From an uncultured Clostridia bacterium (lineage in GTDB: Bacteria; Bacillota; Clostridia; Oscillospirales; Ruminococcaceae), in contig CANQUM010000003.1 of the NCBI GenBank assembly GCA_947627045.1, positions 1-64,000 on the forward strand: 64,000 nt of DNA, given 5' to 3'. Of this stretch, positions 29,199 through 37,282 are shown piece after piece. The notes beneath the pieces were generated by a model. It did not search any database. It worked only from the letters and a program-made list of their open reading frames with translations, and was not told the DNA's origin. Every line of letters begins with the position of its first letter. The first letter of the stretch is position 1. Made by a program: the position numbers and the translations under genes.

Positions 29199-30719
29199 TC
29201 ACATTTGTACGATAAAATCATCCGCATTCCAAACAATCTCAATTTCCGTCCCACTGTGTACCATCACCTTATCAACCACCAGCCGGATTTTATCCGCATC
29301 AAATTCATCAAGCTGGCTTAATACGGTCAGGGTTTCCATATCTTCTTGCGGACACATATCCTGCTGTGCGATTTCTTCCATCTTTTCAGCAAGCAGCCGT
29401 TTTGTTTCCTCTATCTTCTGGCTGATGCCGGCATTTCTTTCCGCCATGACTTCCCTTGCCATTTTTCCCTGGGTGTATTCGTCATATATGGAAAATTTCT
29501 GCCTGTTATATTTTTCAAGTGATTTTTCTAATAGAGAAACCTCGTCCAATAAAGTATCTTTGCAGGCAGACTGTGATTTCTTCAGTTCCAGGTTCCGTAA
29601 AGTTGCCAGTGCCATAGCTTTTACACATTCAACCACACTGTTTTCCACTTCCTCACGCCTGGTCTTGAATTTGTGAATTGCACATCGGTAATAGTTCCCA
29701 TTGGAATATCTAGCCATTGCTTTTCCGCACTTTGCACAGACAATCAGACCTTTTTTCCATGCCCCGTTGCTTTTCCTTTTTTGGTATGGCCTTCTGCCTA
29801 CCGCTTTGACAGCTCTCTGGTAAAGTTCTTCCGACACCAGTGGTTCGTGGCAGTTTTCCACCACAATCCAGTCCTCAGAATCCCTCTTTACTATCCTATG
29901 GCCTGTATCAAGATTGTCGGCGGTTTTATTATTGATGACTTTCCCGATATATACCTCATTAAAAAGTATCTCCATCACTGTCGTTGACGACCACATCCTC
30001 TCGCCGATATCTCTCATGTTGTTGCGCCGGATATTGTTTTTCTCATAATATTCCAAAATGGAATCATAGTGGTTTTGGTTCAGGTAATCACTAATCTCCG
30101 TATATTTCTTCCCCTCTGCCGCCATTTGAAAAATCAGCCTTACCACTGGTGCGGCATCCGGATCGGGCTCCAGTACATGCTTGTCCGCTGCCGACTTACG
30201 GTAGCCGAACGGTGCAAATGCCGCAATGTATTTTCCCTGCTGTGCCAGCACCTTTTTGGCTGAACGGACTTTCCTTGATGCATCCCGGCAGTACATGGCA
30301 TTGACAATGTTCTTCAATACTACGCCCATTCCCCCGGTGCTCCCGAAAGATTCTTTGCTGTCATACCCGTCATTGATGGAAATATATCTTACCTGCATTA
30401 ACGGGAAGATACACTCCATGTAGTTCCCCACTTCCAGATAATCCCGCCCAAGCCTGCTGTAATCTTTGGTGATGATGACGCCGATGTTCCCTGCCTTTAC
30501 CATGTCCATCATTTTCTGGAAATTAGGGCGGCCAAAGTCGGCGCCCGAAAAGCCGTCATCCGCAAACTCGACAATCCGATACTCCTGCAGGTCAGGATGG
30601 CCTGAAACATATTCCATCATAAGCTGCCTCTGATGCGAGATGCTGTTGCTTTCGGCACCCTTTGGCATATTATCGTCTTCATCTGACAGCCTCATGTAAA
30701 GTGCCAGTATTTCCTGCAT
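29199..30719 (-). CDS. Large serine recombinase (third of three)
   Basis: About 506 residues from the MQEILALYMRLSDED start. Resolvase domain at the N-terminus with the catalytic serine in YMRLSDED and the conserved arginines in ITKDYSRLGRDY. The recombinase domain includes PFGYRKS, and a zinc ribbon with CAKCGKAMARYSNGNYYRC is followed by a coiled coil. It belongs to the TndX/TnpX-like large serine integrases that excise and integrate mobile elements. Its start lies inside the end of the preceding recombinase gene, so the two are translationally coupled. It is nearest the ICE junction. Complete; all key residues present. Confidence 0.9.
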   Translation of the reverse strand: MQEILALYMRLSDEDDNMPKGAESNSISHQRQLMMEYVSGHPDLQEYRIVEFADDGFSGADFGRPNFQKMMDMVKAGNIGVIITKDYSRLGRDYLEVGNYMECIFPLMQVRYISINDGYDSKESFGSTGGMGVVLKNIVNAMYCRDASRKVRSAKKVLAQQGKYIAAFAPFGYRKSAADKHVLEPDPDAAPVVRLIFQMAAEGKKYTEISDYLNQNHYDSILEYYEKNNIRRNNMRDIGERMWSSTTVMEILFNEVYIGKVINNKTADNLDTGHRIVKRDSEDWIVVENCHEPLVSEELYQRAVKAVGRRPYQKRKSNGAWKKGLIVCAKCGKAMARYSNGNYYRCAIHKFKTRREEVENSVVECVKAMALATLRNLELKKSQSACKDTLLDEVSLLEKSLEKYNRQKFSIYDEYTQGKMAREVMAERNAGISQKIEETKRLLAEKMEEIAQQDMCPQEDMETLTVLSQLDEFDADKIRLVVDKVMVHSGTEIEIVWNADDFIVQM

Positions 30720-32439
30720 CTGCACCACCCATCCTTTCCTCTGCTGTTGCAATTAACTGTTTCAGAAAATCATCATACTTCAGATGGATTTCCAGATTTC
30801 CATCCGACTGGAAAAAGATTTTATCCACAAAGGCATCCACCATCTCCTGCGTTAGTTTCCTGCGTCTGAAATATTTCTGTACCGTCTGCTCCCAATCCTC
30901 GTCCAGATGGAAATTCTTATCATAGCCCCTCTGCCTTATGAGCAATTCAGTAATCTGCTCCTCCATGTGTTTTATCCTGTCCTCATACTCTTTCTGGTAC
31001 TGGCACAGTTCCTCTGCCGTTACCAGCCCGTCTTTGTAATCCTCATAAAGACCACTTTTGACTGCGTTAATACGCTTTTCTTCTTTCCTGAGCCTGTCAA
31101 TCTCTTTCCGGTATATATTGTATTGGAGTACATTTTCTTTCCGTCGGTTGAGGTTCTGTACCAGCCGCACCTTGTCAATGCAGAGCTCCATATGCTTACG
31201 GATTACATCAAGCACCATCCGTTCCGCATCTTCAACGGATACTTTTTTTGCACGGTTGATATGCTCATGAAACTTCTTTTTCTGTCTCCTGCTGCATTCA
31301 TACTGGAAACGGGATGCCTGCCTGCAGTGCCTTTTTAAGTGCATATGAAAGCCGCAGTCTGCACAGAACACCTTGCCAACCAGCTTGTTTTCCGGGCTTT
31401 TCGGCAGGTCCGGCCTGCTGTTAATCCTCTTTAACGTTTCTTTGCGCACCGCCTCTATCCTCTGCTGCACTTTTTCATAAACCGCCTTATCAACCAGAGG
31501 CTCATGCACCCCCTCTGTCCGCACCCACTGTTCCGGGGAAGTGTGGACATTCTTCCTGCCGGTTGCAAGGCATTTTGTCTGTTTCCCATGCACAGCGTTC
31601 CCTATATAGTATTCACCTGTCAAAATCTCTTTGACATGGGAGGGATGCCATTCCCTTGATTTCCCTGCATTGGCCATATCTCCTTTTTTTGTAAAACGGT
31701 ATTTTGGCGGGGACAGTATCCCCTCTTTCTGCAGTTCCCTCGCAATCGGCGCATAACCCATGCCGTCAAGGAACATCTGGTAAATACGGACCACAATCCC
31801 GCTTACTTCTGTATCTATTACCAGACGCCTCGAACCGTCATCCGCACGCATATACCCATATGGCGGCGTGCCTTCGCTGAACCCACCCTGTTTCCAGATG
31901 GCCACCTTCCCCGTTTTAACCTTTTTGGAAATATCCTTTGAATAATACTCATTCACTATATTTTTCAGTGGAATGGACAGGTCTTCCCCCTGCCTGGCTG
32001 AATCAAAATCATCCGTAATTGCAATGTACCTCACATCAAGGAATGGGAACACCCTCTCAATATAATTGCCTGCCTCCACATAGTTCCTGCCAAGCCTGCT
32101 CAAATCACGGGTAATGACGGTATTGATTTCCCCTGCCCGTATATCCTGCATCATGCGGTCAAACTCCGGCCTGTCAAAGGTTGTCCCCGTCACGGACACA
32201 TCGGCATATACGCCGGCCTCCACCATATCATCCTGCCCCTCAATGAAGTCCCTGATATATGCAATCTGCGTTTCTACCGTATCCCTTTCCTTATTTGCCT
32301 CCGACTCAAAGGAAAGCCTGGCATATACCGCCGCCCGGTATGGCTTCACGTCCTGCCCTAAATCCATCACTGCCTGCTCTGTCAGGTTGCCGGAAGGCCC
32401 TGCGGCGGCAGGCATATTTTTTCTACTCTTTCTGGCCAT
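30679..32439 (-). CDS. Large serine recombinase (second of three)
   Basis: 586 residues from the ATG at 32439, which follows AGGAGG; the longer track ORF is not supported. The catalytic serine is in YARLSFES and the arginine motif in ITRDLSRLGRNY. A recombinase domain (PPYGYMRADDGSRR), a zinc ribbon (CADCGFHMHLKRHC) and a coiled coil follow. It begins one base after the stop of the first recombinase and overlaps the third by about forty bases, so all three form one operon. Tandem large serine recombinases may act as a hetero-oligomeric integrase or as separate integrase and excision factors; which member does the work is unknown. Confidence 0.9.
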   Translation of the reverse strand: MARKSRKNMPAAAGPSGNLTEQAVMDLGQDVKPYRAAVYARLSFESEANKERDTVETQIAYIRDFIEGQDDMVEAGVYADVSVTGTTFDRPEFDRMMQDIRAGEINTVITRDLSRLGRNYVEAGNYIERVFPFLDVRYIAITDDFDSARQGEDLSIPLKNIVNEYYSKDISKKVKTGKVAIWKQGGFSEGTPPYGYMRADDGSRRLVIDTEVSGIVVRIYQMFLDGMGYAPIARELQKEGILSPPKYRFTKKGDMANAGKSREWHPSHVKEILTGEYYIGNAVHGKQTKCLATGRKNVHTSPEQWVRTEGVHEPLVDKAVYEKVQQRIEAVRKETLKRINSRPDLPKSPENKLVGKVFCADCGFHMHLKRHCRQASRFQYECSRRQKKKFHEHINRAKKVSVEDAERMVLDVIRKHMELCIDKVRLVQNLNRRKENVLQYNIYRKEIDRLRKEEKRINAVKSGLYEDYKDGLVTAEELCQYQKEYEDRIKHMEEQITELLIRQRGYDKNFHLDEDWEQTVQKYFRRRKLTQEMVDAFVDKIFFQSDGNLEIHLKYDDFLKQLIATAEERMGGADAGNTGTLHEAVR

Positions 32440-32440
32440 C

Positions 32441-34126
32441 TCACACCGCCTCCTTTGCCCTGATATCCAATTTCCCGCTTTCATCCACCGACACGTCATG
32501 CCCTGCACCGGCAAGGCCCTGCAGAATCTCCCGGTAGCAGTCGGCAAAATCAAACACAACTTCTATATTCTTTTTGTCAACCACCCTGACCTCCCGGATC
32601 AGCGACACTGCCACAAGCCGGGTAAGCCCCTCCAAGTTCTGGTGTTCCGTGAAATAATCCAGCCATGCGAAGCCGTCGCTTTTCCTCTCCAGCACCTTTT
32701 CCATTTCCATATCAATCTGATGGATGGCAGTCTGCGCATTTTTCCTTCTGGCCTCATATGCTGCATGGAGCTCCCTGTAATCCTCCTTTGAAATCATGCC
32801 GTCTTTCATATCCTCATATAAAGTGGTGCGGAGTTCTTTGCAGCGTTCCGCCTCCGCCTCCTTCTTTGCCCTGCGTTCTTCCAGCTTCCTGATGTCAAGC
32901 TGCTGGAACGGCACGGTCCCGATAAAGGATAAGATTCTTTTCAACTCCAGTATATTTGAAATATGCTGCTGCAGCAGGGACAACACCGTCTCCTCCAATT
33001 TTTCCACCGGGATACGGTGCGGGCTGCACTCTTTCGCTGCCTTGTGCGTGGAACACACATAGTAGGCATAAGTCTTTCCGCCGGCGGTTGAGGTTTTCCT
33101 GACCATTGGCATCCCGCAGCCCCCGCAGACAGCCAGCCCCGACAGTGGATATACCCCGTCATGGTCCGGCGCTGTCCTTGTATCCATTGACAGAAGCCTC
33201 TGCACGATTTCAAATTCCCTGTCCCCGACCACCGGCTCATGGTTCTTCTCCAGCCTCACCCAGTCGCACTCCTCTTTCAAAACCGTCTTCTTTACCTTAT
33301 GGTTCGGCGTTGTCCTCCTGCCCTGCACCAGATTACCGATATATACCTCATTCGTCAGGATGCGCCTTACCATGACGGACGTCCATTCGGACTTTTCCTT
33401 TGCCTTAAACCCTGTCTGGTAGCGGCTGCCGGTACTCGCCTTATACTCCGCCGGCGGGAGTATCCCCATTTCATTGAGCCTCCCCGCAATCCCGTCCTGG
33501 CTCATGCCGTGAAGCTTCATTTTGAAAATGTCCTGCACCACGCCTGCGGCATACGGGTCAATGACAATCTTATGGTAATCCTCCCCTGACTTCTGGTAAC
33601 CAAACGGTGTGAATGAGCCAATGTATTCCCCGTTTTTCCTTTTTATCTCCAGATGGCTCCGTATCTTAATGGAAATATCTCTGCAGTATGCGTCATTGAT
33701 TAAATTCTTAAATGGGATAATAATTTCATCGGACTGGTCTTTCCCGTCTAGGCTGTCATAATTGTCGTTGACTGCAATGAAGCGCACGCCCAATGCCGGG
33801 AACAGGCGCTCAATATAGCGTCCGGAATCAATGTACTCCCGCCCGAACCTTGACAGGTCCTTGACGACGACACAATCCACGACACCCTTTTTGATGTCCT
33901 CTAACATCATCTGGAATGCCGGACGCTCAAAATTGGAACCACTGAAACCGTCATCCACACGCTCAGACACAACGACAATATCCTCTTTGTCCTTCAGGAA
34001 ATCCTTAATGAGATTTTTCTGGTTAGAAATGCTGTTGCTCTCTGCCTTTGCCGCATTTGCAACATCGCCATCCTCTTTTGATAACCTTACATAGATGGCG
34101 GCATGATAGATTTTTTTGGTAATCAT
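32441..34126 (-). CDS. Large serine recombinase (first of three)
   Basis: 561 residues from the ATG at 34126 with AAGGAG eight bases upstream (the track uses an upstream GTG). Catalytic serine in YVRLSKEDGD and arginine motif VVKDLSRFGREY, then the recombinase domain (FTPFGYQKSGED), a zinc ribbon (CGGCGMPMVRKTS) and a long coiled coil. It heads the three-recombinase operon; its promoter region contains the palindrome at 34156-34178. All functional residues are intact. Confidence 0.9.
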   Translation of the reverse strand: MITKKIYHAAIYVRLSKEDGDVANAAKAESNSISNQKNLIKDFLKDKEDIVVVSERVDDGFSGSNFERPAFQMMLEDIKKGVVDCVVVKDLSRFGREYIDSGRYIERLFPALGVRFIAVNDNYDSLDGKDQSDEIIIPFKNLINDAYCRDISIKIRSHLEIKRKNGEYIGSFTPFGYQKSGEDYHKIVIDPYAAGVVQDIFKMKLHGMSQDGIAGRLNEMGILPPAEYKASTGSRYQTGFKAKEKSEWTSVMVRRILTNEVYIGNLVQGRRTTPNHKVKKTVLKEECDWVRLEKNHEPVVGDREFEIVQRLLSMDTRTAPDHDGVYPLSGLAVCGGCGMPMVRKTSTAGGKTYAYYVCSTHKAAKECSPHRIPVEKLEETVLSLLQQHISNILELKRILSFIGTVPFQQLDIRKLEERRAKKEAEAERCKELRTTLYEDMKDGMISKEDYRELHAAYEARRKNAQTAIHQIDMEMEKVLERKSDGFAWLDYFTEHQNLEGLTRLVAVSLIREVRVVDKKNIEVVFDFADCYREILQGLAGAGHDVSVDESGKLDIRAKEAV

Positions 34127-34155
34127 ATAAACCACTCCTTCTATTTTAATTATCA

Positions 34156-34178
34156 GAAGATAACGAAGTAATATCTTC
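34156..34178. promoter_or_regulatory. Dyad operator candidate upstream of the recombinase operon
   Basis: GAAGATA and TATCTTC are perfect inverted arms separated by nine bases, about thirty bases from the first recombinase start. Position suggests a repressor site. The regulator is unknown; one of the XRE proteins is a candidate. Confidence 0.45.
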
Positions 34179-34276
34179 TATGCAATAGAAAGAGCCGCAT
34201 TTAATTTAGTCCTGTGACTATTGTAACACGCCTCTTTCCATTTGTCCGCTGCTTTTTTCTGTTTTTCTCTGGTTTT

Positions 34277-34525
34277 TTATACGGATAAAAGCATTTTTTC
34301 AAATGCCTCCTCCATAGAAACGCCGTTATCGGCAAACCTTACCTTTACTTTCATATTGCCCACCCGGACCAGATAGGGGTTCCCCACCTTTTTCAAATAC
34401 TGCTGCCTGCGTTTTTCCAAAGGCTGCCCTTTGTCTATCCTGATTTTGGATATATCGGTAAGGCTACCAAGTTCCACATCTTCAAAATCAACAGCCAGCA
34501 ACGCCCTGTATTCCTCCGCCGTCAT
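34277..34525 (-). CDS. Small ICE protein (DUF6870-like)
   Basis: 82 residues, ATG preceded by AAAGGAG. The pattern YRALLAVDFEDV, DISKIRIDKGQP and GNPYLVRVGNMKVKVRFADNGVS matches a short conserved family common beside serine recombinases in clostridial ICEs, which I recall as DUF6870. No catalytic motif; the beta-rich C-terminus could bind nucleic acid or a partner. It lies between the MazF-like gene and the recombinases on the same strand and could be the missing antitoxin or a recombination directionality factor, neither shown by sequence. Confidence 0.65.
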   Translation of the reverse strand: MTAEEYRALLAVDFEDVELGSLTDISKIRIDKGQPLEKRRQQYLKKVGNPYLVRVGNMKVKVRFADNGVSMEEAFEKMLLSV

Positions 34526-34562
34526 TCCCTGCTCCTTTCATACTGCTGCCTACTGCCTATTC

Positions 34563-34916
34563 TCATGCTGCCAATCCACACTGCACCTTAACGGCATGGC
34601 CAATCTCTGCCATCTTTCTTTCACTTATCCTGCCAGCCACCCTCAGAATATCCGAAAAAGCAACGGAAGTAATCTGTTCGCAAAGGGCAAGGCTGTGACG
34701 GCCCAGCCCGGTATTCCTGTACCCATTCAAGAACACATGGGTAGGTAAATACTGTTTTTTGTGTATCCTTGAGGTAAGCGGCACAACCGTTATAACCGAG
34801 CTGTGCCTGTTTGCCATATTGTTGCTCATCACAACGCAAGGCTGGATTCCCGACTGGACCGATGTTTCATGCTGCCCCAAATCCGCAATGATAATGTCGC
34901 CTCTCTTAATCTTCAC
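34563..34916 (-). CDS. MazF/PemK-type endoribonuclease toxin
   Basis: 117 residues from the GTG at 34916 (GGGGG upstream; the track TTG start is less likely). The N-terminal strand VKIKRGDIIIADLG, the QPCVVMSNN segment (the family's RP-V-V-SN motif) and ITVVPLTSR are diagnostic of the PemK/MazF fold. MazF proteins cleave mRNA, but ICE-borne PemK-like proteins of this type often lack an obvious MazE partner, as here. Its start overlaps the end of the 61-residue gene upstream. Toxin, regulator or stability factor for the ICE is inference. Confidence 0.82.
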   Translation of the reverse strand: MKIKRGDIIIADLGQHETSVQSGIQPCVVMSNNMANRHSSVITVVPLTSRIHKKQYLPTHVFLNGYRNTGLGRHSLALCEQITSVAFSDILRVAGRISERKMAEIGHAVKVQCGLAA

Positions 34917-35091
34917 TGTCCATTCCCCCGTTTTCAAAAGGGGAAACCACCGGCTCCCCCTGTAATACTTCCACGATATATTCCTGTGCCTCCTGCTCGG
35001 TAGGGCAGGACACCACTTTGTTTCCTGCCCCGTCCACTACCACATGCTCCGAAGGGCAAGGAATAATCCGGTATTTCCTGTCATTCTTCAT
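34906..35091 (-). CDS. Small ICE protein of unknown function
   Basis: Sixty-one residues from the ATG at 35091 (MKNDRKYRIIPCPSEHVVVD). The longer track ORF is unlikely because it runs in an alternative frame through the preceding gene. It overlaps that gene by eleven bases and is itself overlapped by the MazF start, so three small genes are tightly coupled. A cysteine-containing beta-hairpin-like core is followed by the acidic tail. Possibly an antitoxin by position; not recognised. Confidence 0.55.
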   Translation of the reverse strand: MKNDRKYRIIPCPSEHVVVDGAGNKVVSCPTEQEAQEYIVEVLQGEPVVSPFENGGMDSED

Positions 35092-35449
35092 AGGCACGTC
35101 CCACAAATTCGCCCACATCTGCCAGATAAACTCGCACATCCATATCCGCCATATCGCCCACGAATTTTTCCCAATCTGCAGCATCCTCTGTCACATCATA
35201 CGGATTGCGGACTACCAAAACCTCATAACCCCTGTTTACAATGGCATTAACAACAGACTTTACTACCGGTCTGTCCATATCCATATCCCCAATCAGGTTA
35301 TGCTCCACCGCCACATCTTCCACGAGAATGTTTTCCCTGGCACACTGCACTCTTATCTGCATCACCATCTGCTCCACATTCTCCTGGCATTTCATACTGC
35401 TCATAAAGAGAACACCCTTAACAATCGGGCTTTCCTCATAACTCATCAT
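35081..35449 (-). CDS. Small ICE protein, possible resolvase-like fold without catalytic serine
   Basis: About 122 residues from the ATG at 35449, preceded by GGGAGG. The C-terminal half (RPVVKSVVNAIVNRGYEVLV, then VRNPYDVT and VRVYLADVGEF) loosely follows the secondary-structure pattern of a resolvase catalytic domain, but there is no YxRxS motif and no DNA-binding module. It begins a run of small genes leading into MazF and the recombinases. The similarity is weak and the function unknown. Confidence 0.5.
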   Translation of the reverse strand: MMSYEESPIVKGVLFMSSMKCQENVEQMVMQIRVQCARENILVEDVAVEHNLIGDMDMDRPVVKSVVNAIVNRGYEVLVVRNPYDVTEDAADWEKFVGDMADMDVRVYLADVGEFVGRAYEE

Positions 35450-35512
35450 AAATGACCTCCCATTCAAAATATCTGTTATTGTTCCATAGGGAAAAACTCT
35501 GCCGGCTATGTT

Positions 35513-35603
35513 ATCCTCCCATATAAACGCTCACGCCCCCTCAAAGCCTTTTATCCCTATTTTTGTTGATTCTTTTTTAGGCGAAAGCGTTTATATCAGA
35601 GGA
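35513..35603. repeat. Long imperfect inverted repeat in ICE
   Basis: Arms ATATAAACGCT and AGCGTTTATAT pair perfectly, and pairing extends outward (CCTC with GAGG) and inward (GCC with GGC) across a loop of about forty bases. Sits in the longest non-coding stretch of the left ICE part. Candidates are an origin of transfer, a recombination-factor site or an RNA leader. Confidence 0.6.
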
Positions 35604-35608
35604 CAACC

Positions 35609-35624
35609 GGCTGCATAAGCAGCC
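35609..35624. repeat. Small hairpin GGCTGC/GCAGCC
   Basis: A six-base perfect stem with a four-base loop lies between the long inverted repeat and stem-loop element A. Part of the same structured region. Confidence 0.55.
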
Positions 35625-35639
35625 AATCATCCCCTTTTG

Positions 35640-35724
35640 AAAGAACGCTGAATCTGCGTTCTTTATAGGTTTGATATAGTTTCACTTAACATGGTATTTT
35701 CATGCGGTAGTGAAACTTCAAACC
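35640..35724 (-). ncRNA. ICE structured element, copy A
   Basis: Read on the minus strand, a three-part hairpin (GGTTTGA/TCAAACC outer, AGTTTCACT/AGTGAAACT middle, CATG/CATG inner) is followed four bases later by a second hairpin, AAAGAACGC/GCGTTCTTT. The same two-hairpin order recurs at 47869-47970 and 63398-63487 with different arm sequences that keep pairing. No family recognised; could be a cis-acting RNA or a DNA structure. Confidence 0.55.
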
Positions 35725-36114
35725 TTTTTCCCCCAGCCGGGTTACACACACGGAGCCTCGCCCGCCCCCACTGCACTTCCACCAGCCCATCCGGTTTCAT
35801 GTGCAAGACGCCACTCCCACGAAAGGATCATCTTCTGCAATCGTGGTGTCCGTATAATTCATTACCTCCAGACGCTGCTCTGGTAGACCGCAACCTCTGC
35901 TCCAATCCTTCACGGGCAACAATGTGATTTTCAAACCACTATGCAAGATTATCATGGCACGAAATGGGTTCCGGCCACTCTGCCATATGGCAAAGCGAAA
36001 ATATATCGGAATGTGTGCTTGTCCTATTCAGTTTGTAATGCCATTGTATTACCTTTCCCTCAAAATTAAGAGTCCATAGTTCGGACACTTTTAGTGACCG
36101 CCACACGGACACCT

Positions 36115-36432
36115 CTATTGATATTCCTTCAAATTCTCCACAAGATTTGCCATGTTAGATAGCACAATGCACTTCTGCTTCTCCGTCAATCCATTTAATA
36201 AGCTACTTATGTATTCTGGCTTTTCCCCATAAACAAGGTAGTCTAACGATACATGGTAAAATTCTGCCACCTGCATCAAGCTGTCCACACTTCCTCCATT
36301 CCAGCCGCCCTCCAATTTCCGGTACCCACTGAAGGAAAATCCCATTTTCTCCGCCGCCTCATTCTGTGTTAAATTATTGCTTGTCCTAAGATTTCGTATC
36401 CGTTCTGCGCTTTTCTGCACATCATAATACAT
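36115..36432 (-). CDS. XRE-family helix-turn-helix regulator
   Basis: 105 residues with an excellent AGGAGG ribosome site. Cro/CI helix-turn-helix at residues 10-65 (RIRNLRTSNNLTQNEAAEKM, then YRKLEGGWNGGSVDSLMQVA). The tail is helical. It lies alone upstream of the structured region and the recombinase-linked small genes, so it is a plausible controller of ICE excision. No protease or other domain is attached, unlike ImmA/ImmR pairs. Confidence 0.85.
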   Translation of the reverse strand: MYYDVQKSAERIRNLRTSNNLTQNEAAEKMGFSFSGYRKLEGGWNGGSVDSLMQVAEFYHVSLDYLVYGEKPEYISSLLNGLTEKQKCIVLSNMANLVENLKEYQ

Positions 36433-36862
36433 ATTCTAACCTCCTGGTTTTCTTAAACTAATTTGCAAGTTTTTTATTGAAAATCAGAAGATGGTCGGAG
36501 AACGGCACCGTATAGTTCGCCTTTTGTGTGTTTCTGATGGTGTTTTGAAGTAGAATAATAGAAAAGGAATTAGAAATATCCAAGAATTTGTCGAATTAAA
36601 AAATGCCATAATCCCTTGTGGGATCATGACATTCTTTTCGTGCCGTCTTTGTCCGCCCGGCTGACATAAGCCGCTTTTTATTCTAAGAACAGTTTTCCTG
36701 TCTTTTCTCTTTCTTAATTTCATTTTAATTTTTTTGAAAAAATCAAAACAAGGGCGGTAACCTGCTTTTACATTTTTCTCGATAAAGGGAAATTTTTCGA
36801 CAGCATAAAAAAAGGGATACAGTCTGTCGGAGCATTTGCCTCTAACATTCTGTATCCCTTTT
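36433..36862. other. Intergenic region carrying the agr-operon terminators
   Basis: No real gene; the track ORF 36484-36873 is judged spurious because it runs through two terminators. Contains the hairpins annotated separately. Confidence 0.6.
36594..36635 (-). terminator. Rho-independent terminator
   Basis: Minus strand AATGTCATGATCCC pairs with GGGATTATGGCATT over an ACAA loop, followed by TTTTTT. A second terminator downstream of the agr operon. Confidence 0.8.
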
Positions 36863-36864
36863 TT
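36807..36864. terminator. Bidirectional-looking terminator after the receiver gene
   Basis: AAAAAAGGGATACAG pairs perfectly with CTGTATCCCTTTTTT over a 27-base loop. It overlaps the stop region of the receiver gene and ends in T runs on both strands, closing the agr operon. Confidence 0.85.
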
Positions 36865-37249
36865 ACTGTCCAATGCGTTGTCTTTTCCATTTAACTATAC
36901 GCAACATTGTATTCATCTTGTTTTGAAATTCATTCAAGTTACATTTCTCATCTATATAATCCGTTATGCCAAATCTAATCAGCTTTAACTTATCTGCTGT
37001 AGTACAGCCTTCTATTATCGCTAAAATTGGTATTTTTTCTTTACAATGCAGGCAAAATATCCACTTTATTATCTTGCCAATGTTCTCTTTCTTAATCTCT
37101 ATCAATAATAAATCACAGTCATTCGCTAATTCCATCAACTTCATCTGATTACATTGTTCATATTCGCAAAACAAAATATCCCCATAATCATCTAAATACG
37201 ATGGCTTATTCTTCCCTAAATAATATATTTTCAATGTACTTATCTCCAT
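36863..37249 (-). CDS. Stand-alone degenerate receiver domain
   Basis: Up to 128 residues; a TTG at 37234 with GGAG upstream is an alternative start. The fold is that of a CheY-like receiver (strands KIYYLGKN, DLLLIEIKKEN, ILAIIEG, helix and loop FGITDYIDEKCNLNEF), but the phosphoacceptor aspartate position holds Glu (LLLIEIK) and the conserved lysine-proline is absent. No output domain. It is the last gene of the agr operon, 33 bases after agrB. It may act as a phosphorylation-independent decoy or adaptor; this is inference. Confidence 0.6.
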   Translation of the reverse strand: MEISTLKIYYLGKNKPSYLDDYGDILFCEYEQCNQMKLMELANDCDLLLIEIKKENIGKIIKWIFCLHCKEKIPILAIIEGCTTADKLKLIRFGITDYIDEKCNLNEFQNKMNTMLRIVKWKRQRIGQ

Positions 37250-37282
37250 CCAATAAAAAAGGAATATCTGCTTGAAAAAGCT

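Noticed and set aside
30662-33589. Plus-strand ORFs opposite the recombinase genes
   Set aside because: All are antisense shadows of clear recombinase coding frames.
36484-36873. 129-codon ORF between XRE and agr receiver
   Set aside because: It reads through two terminators, has no ribosome site and no protein-like pattern.
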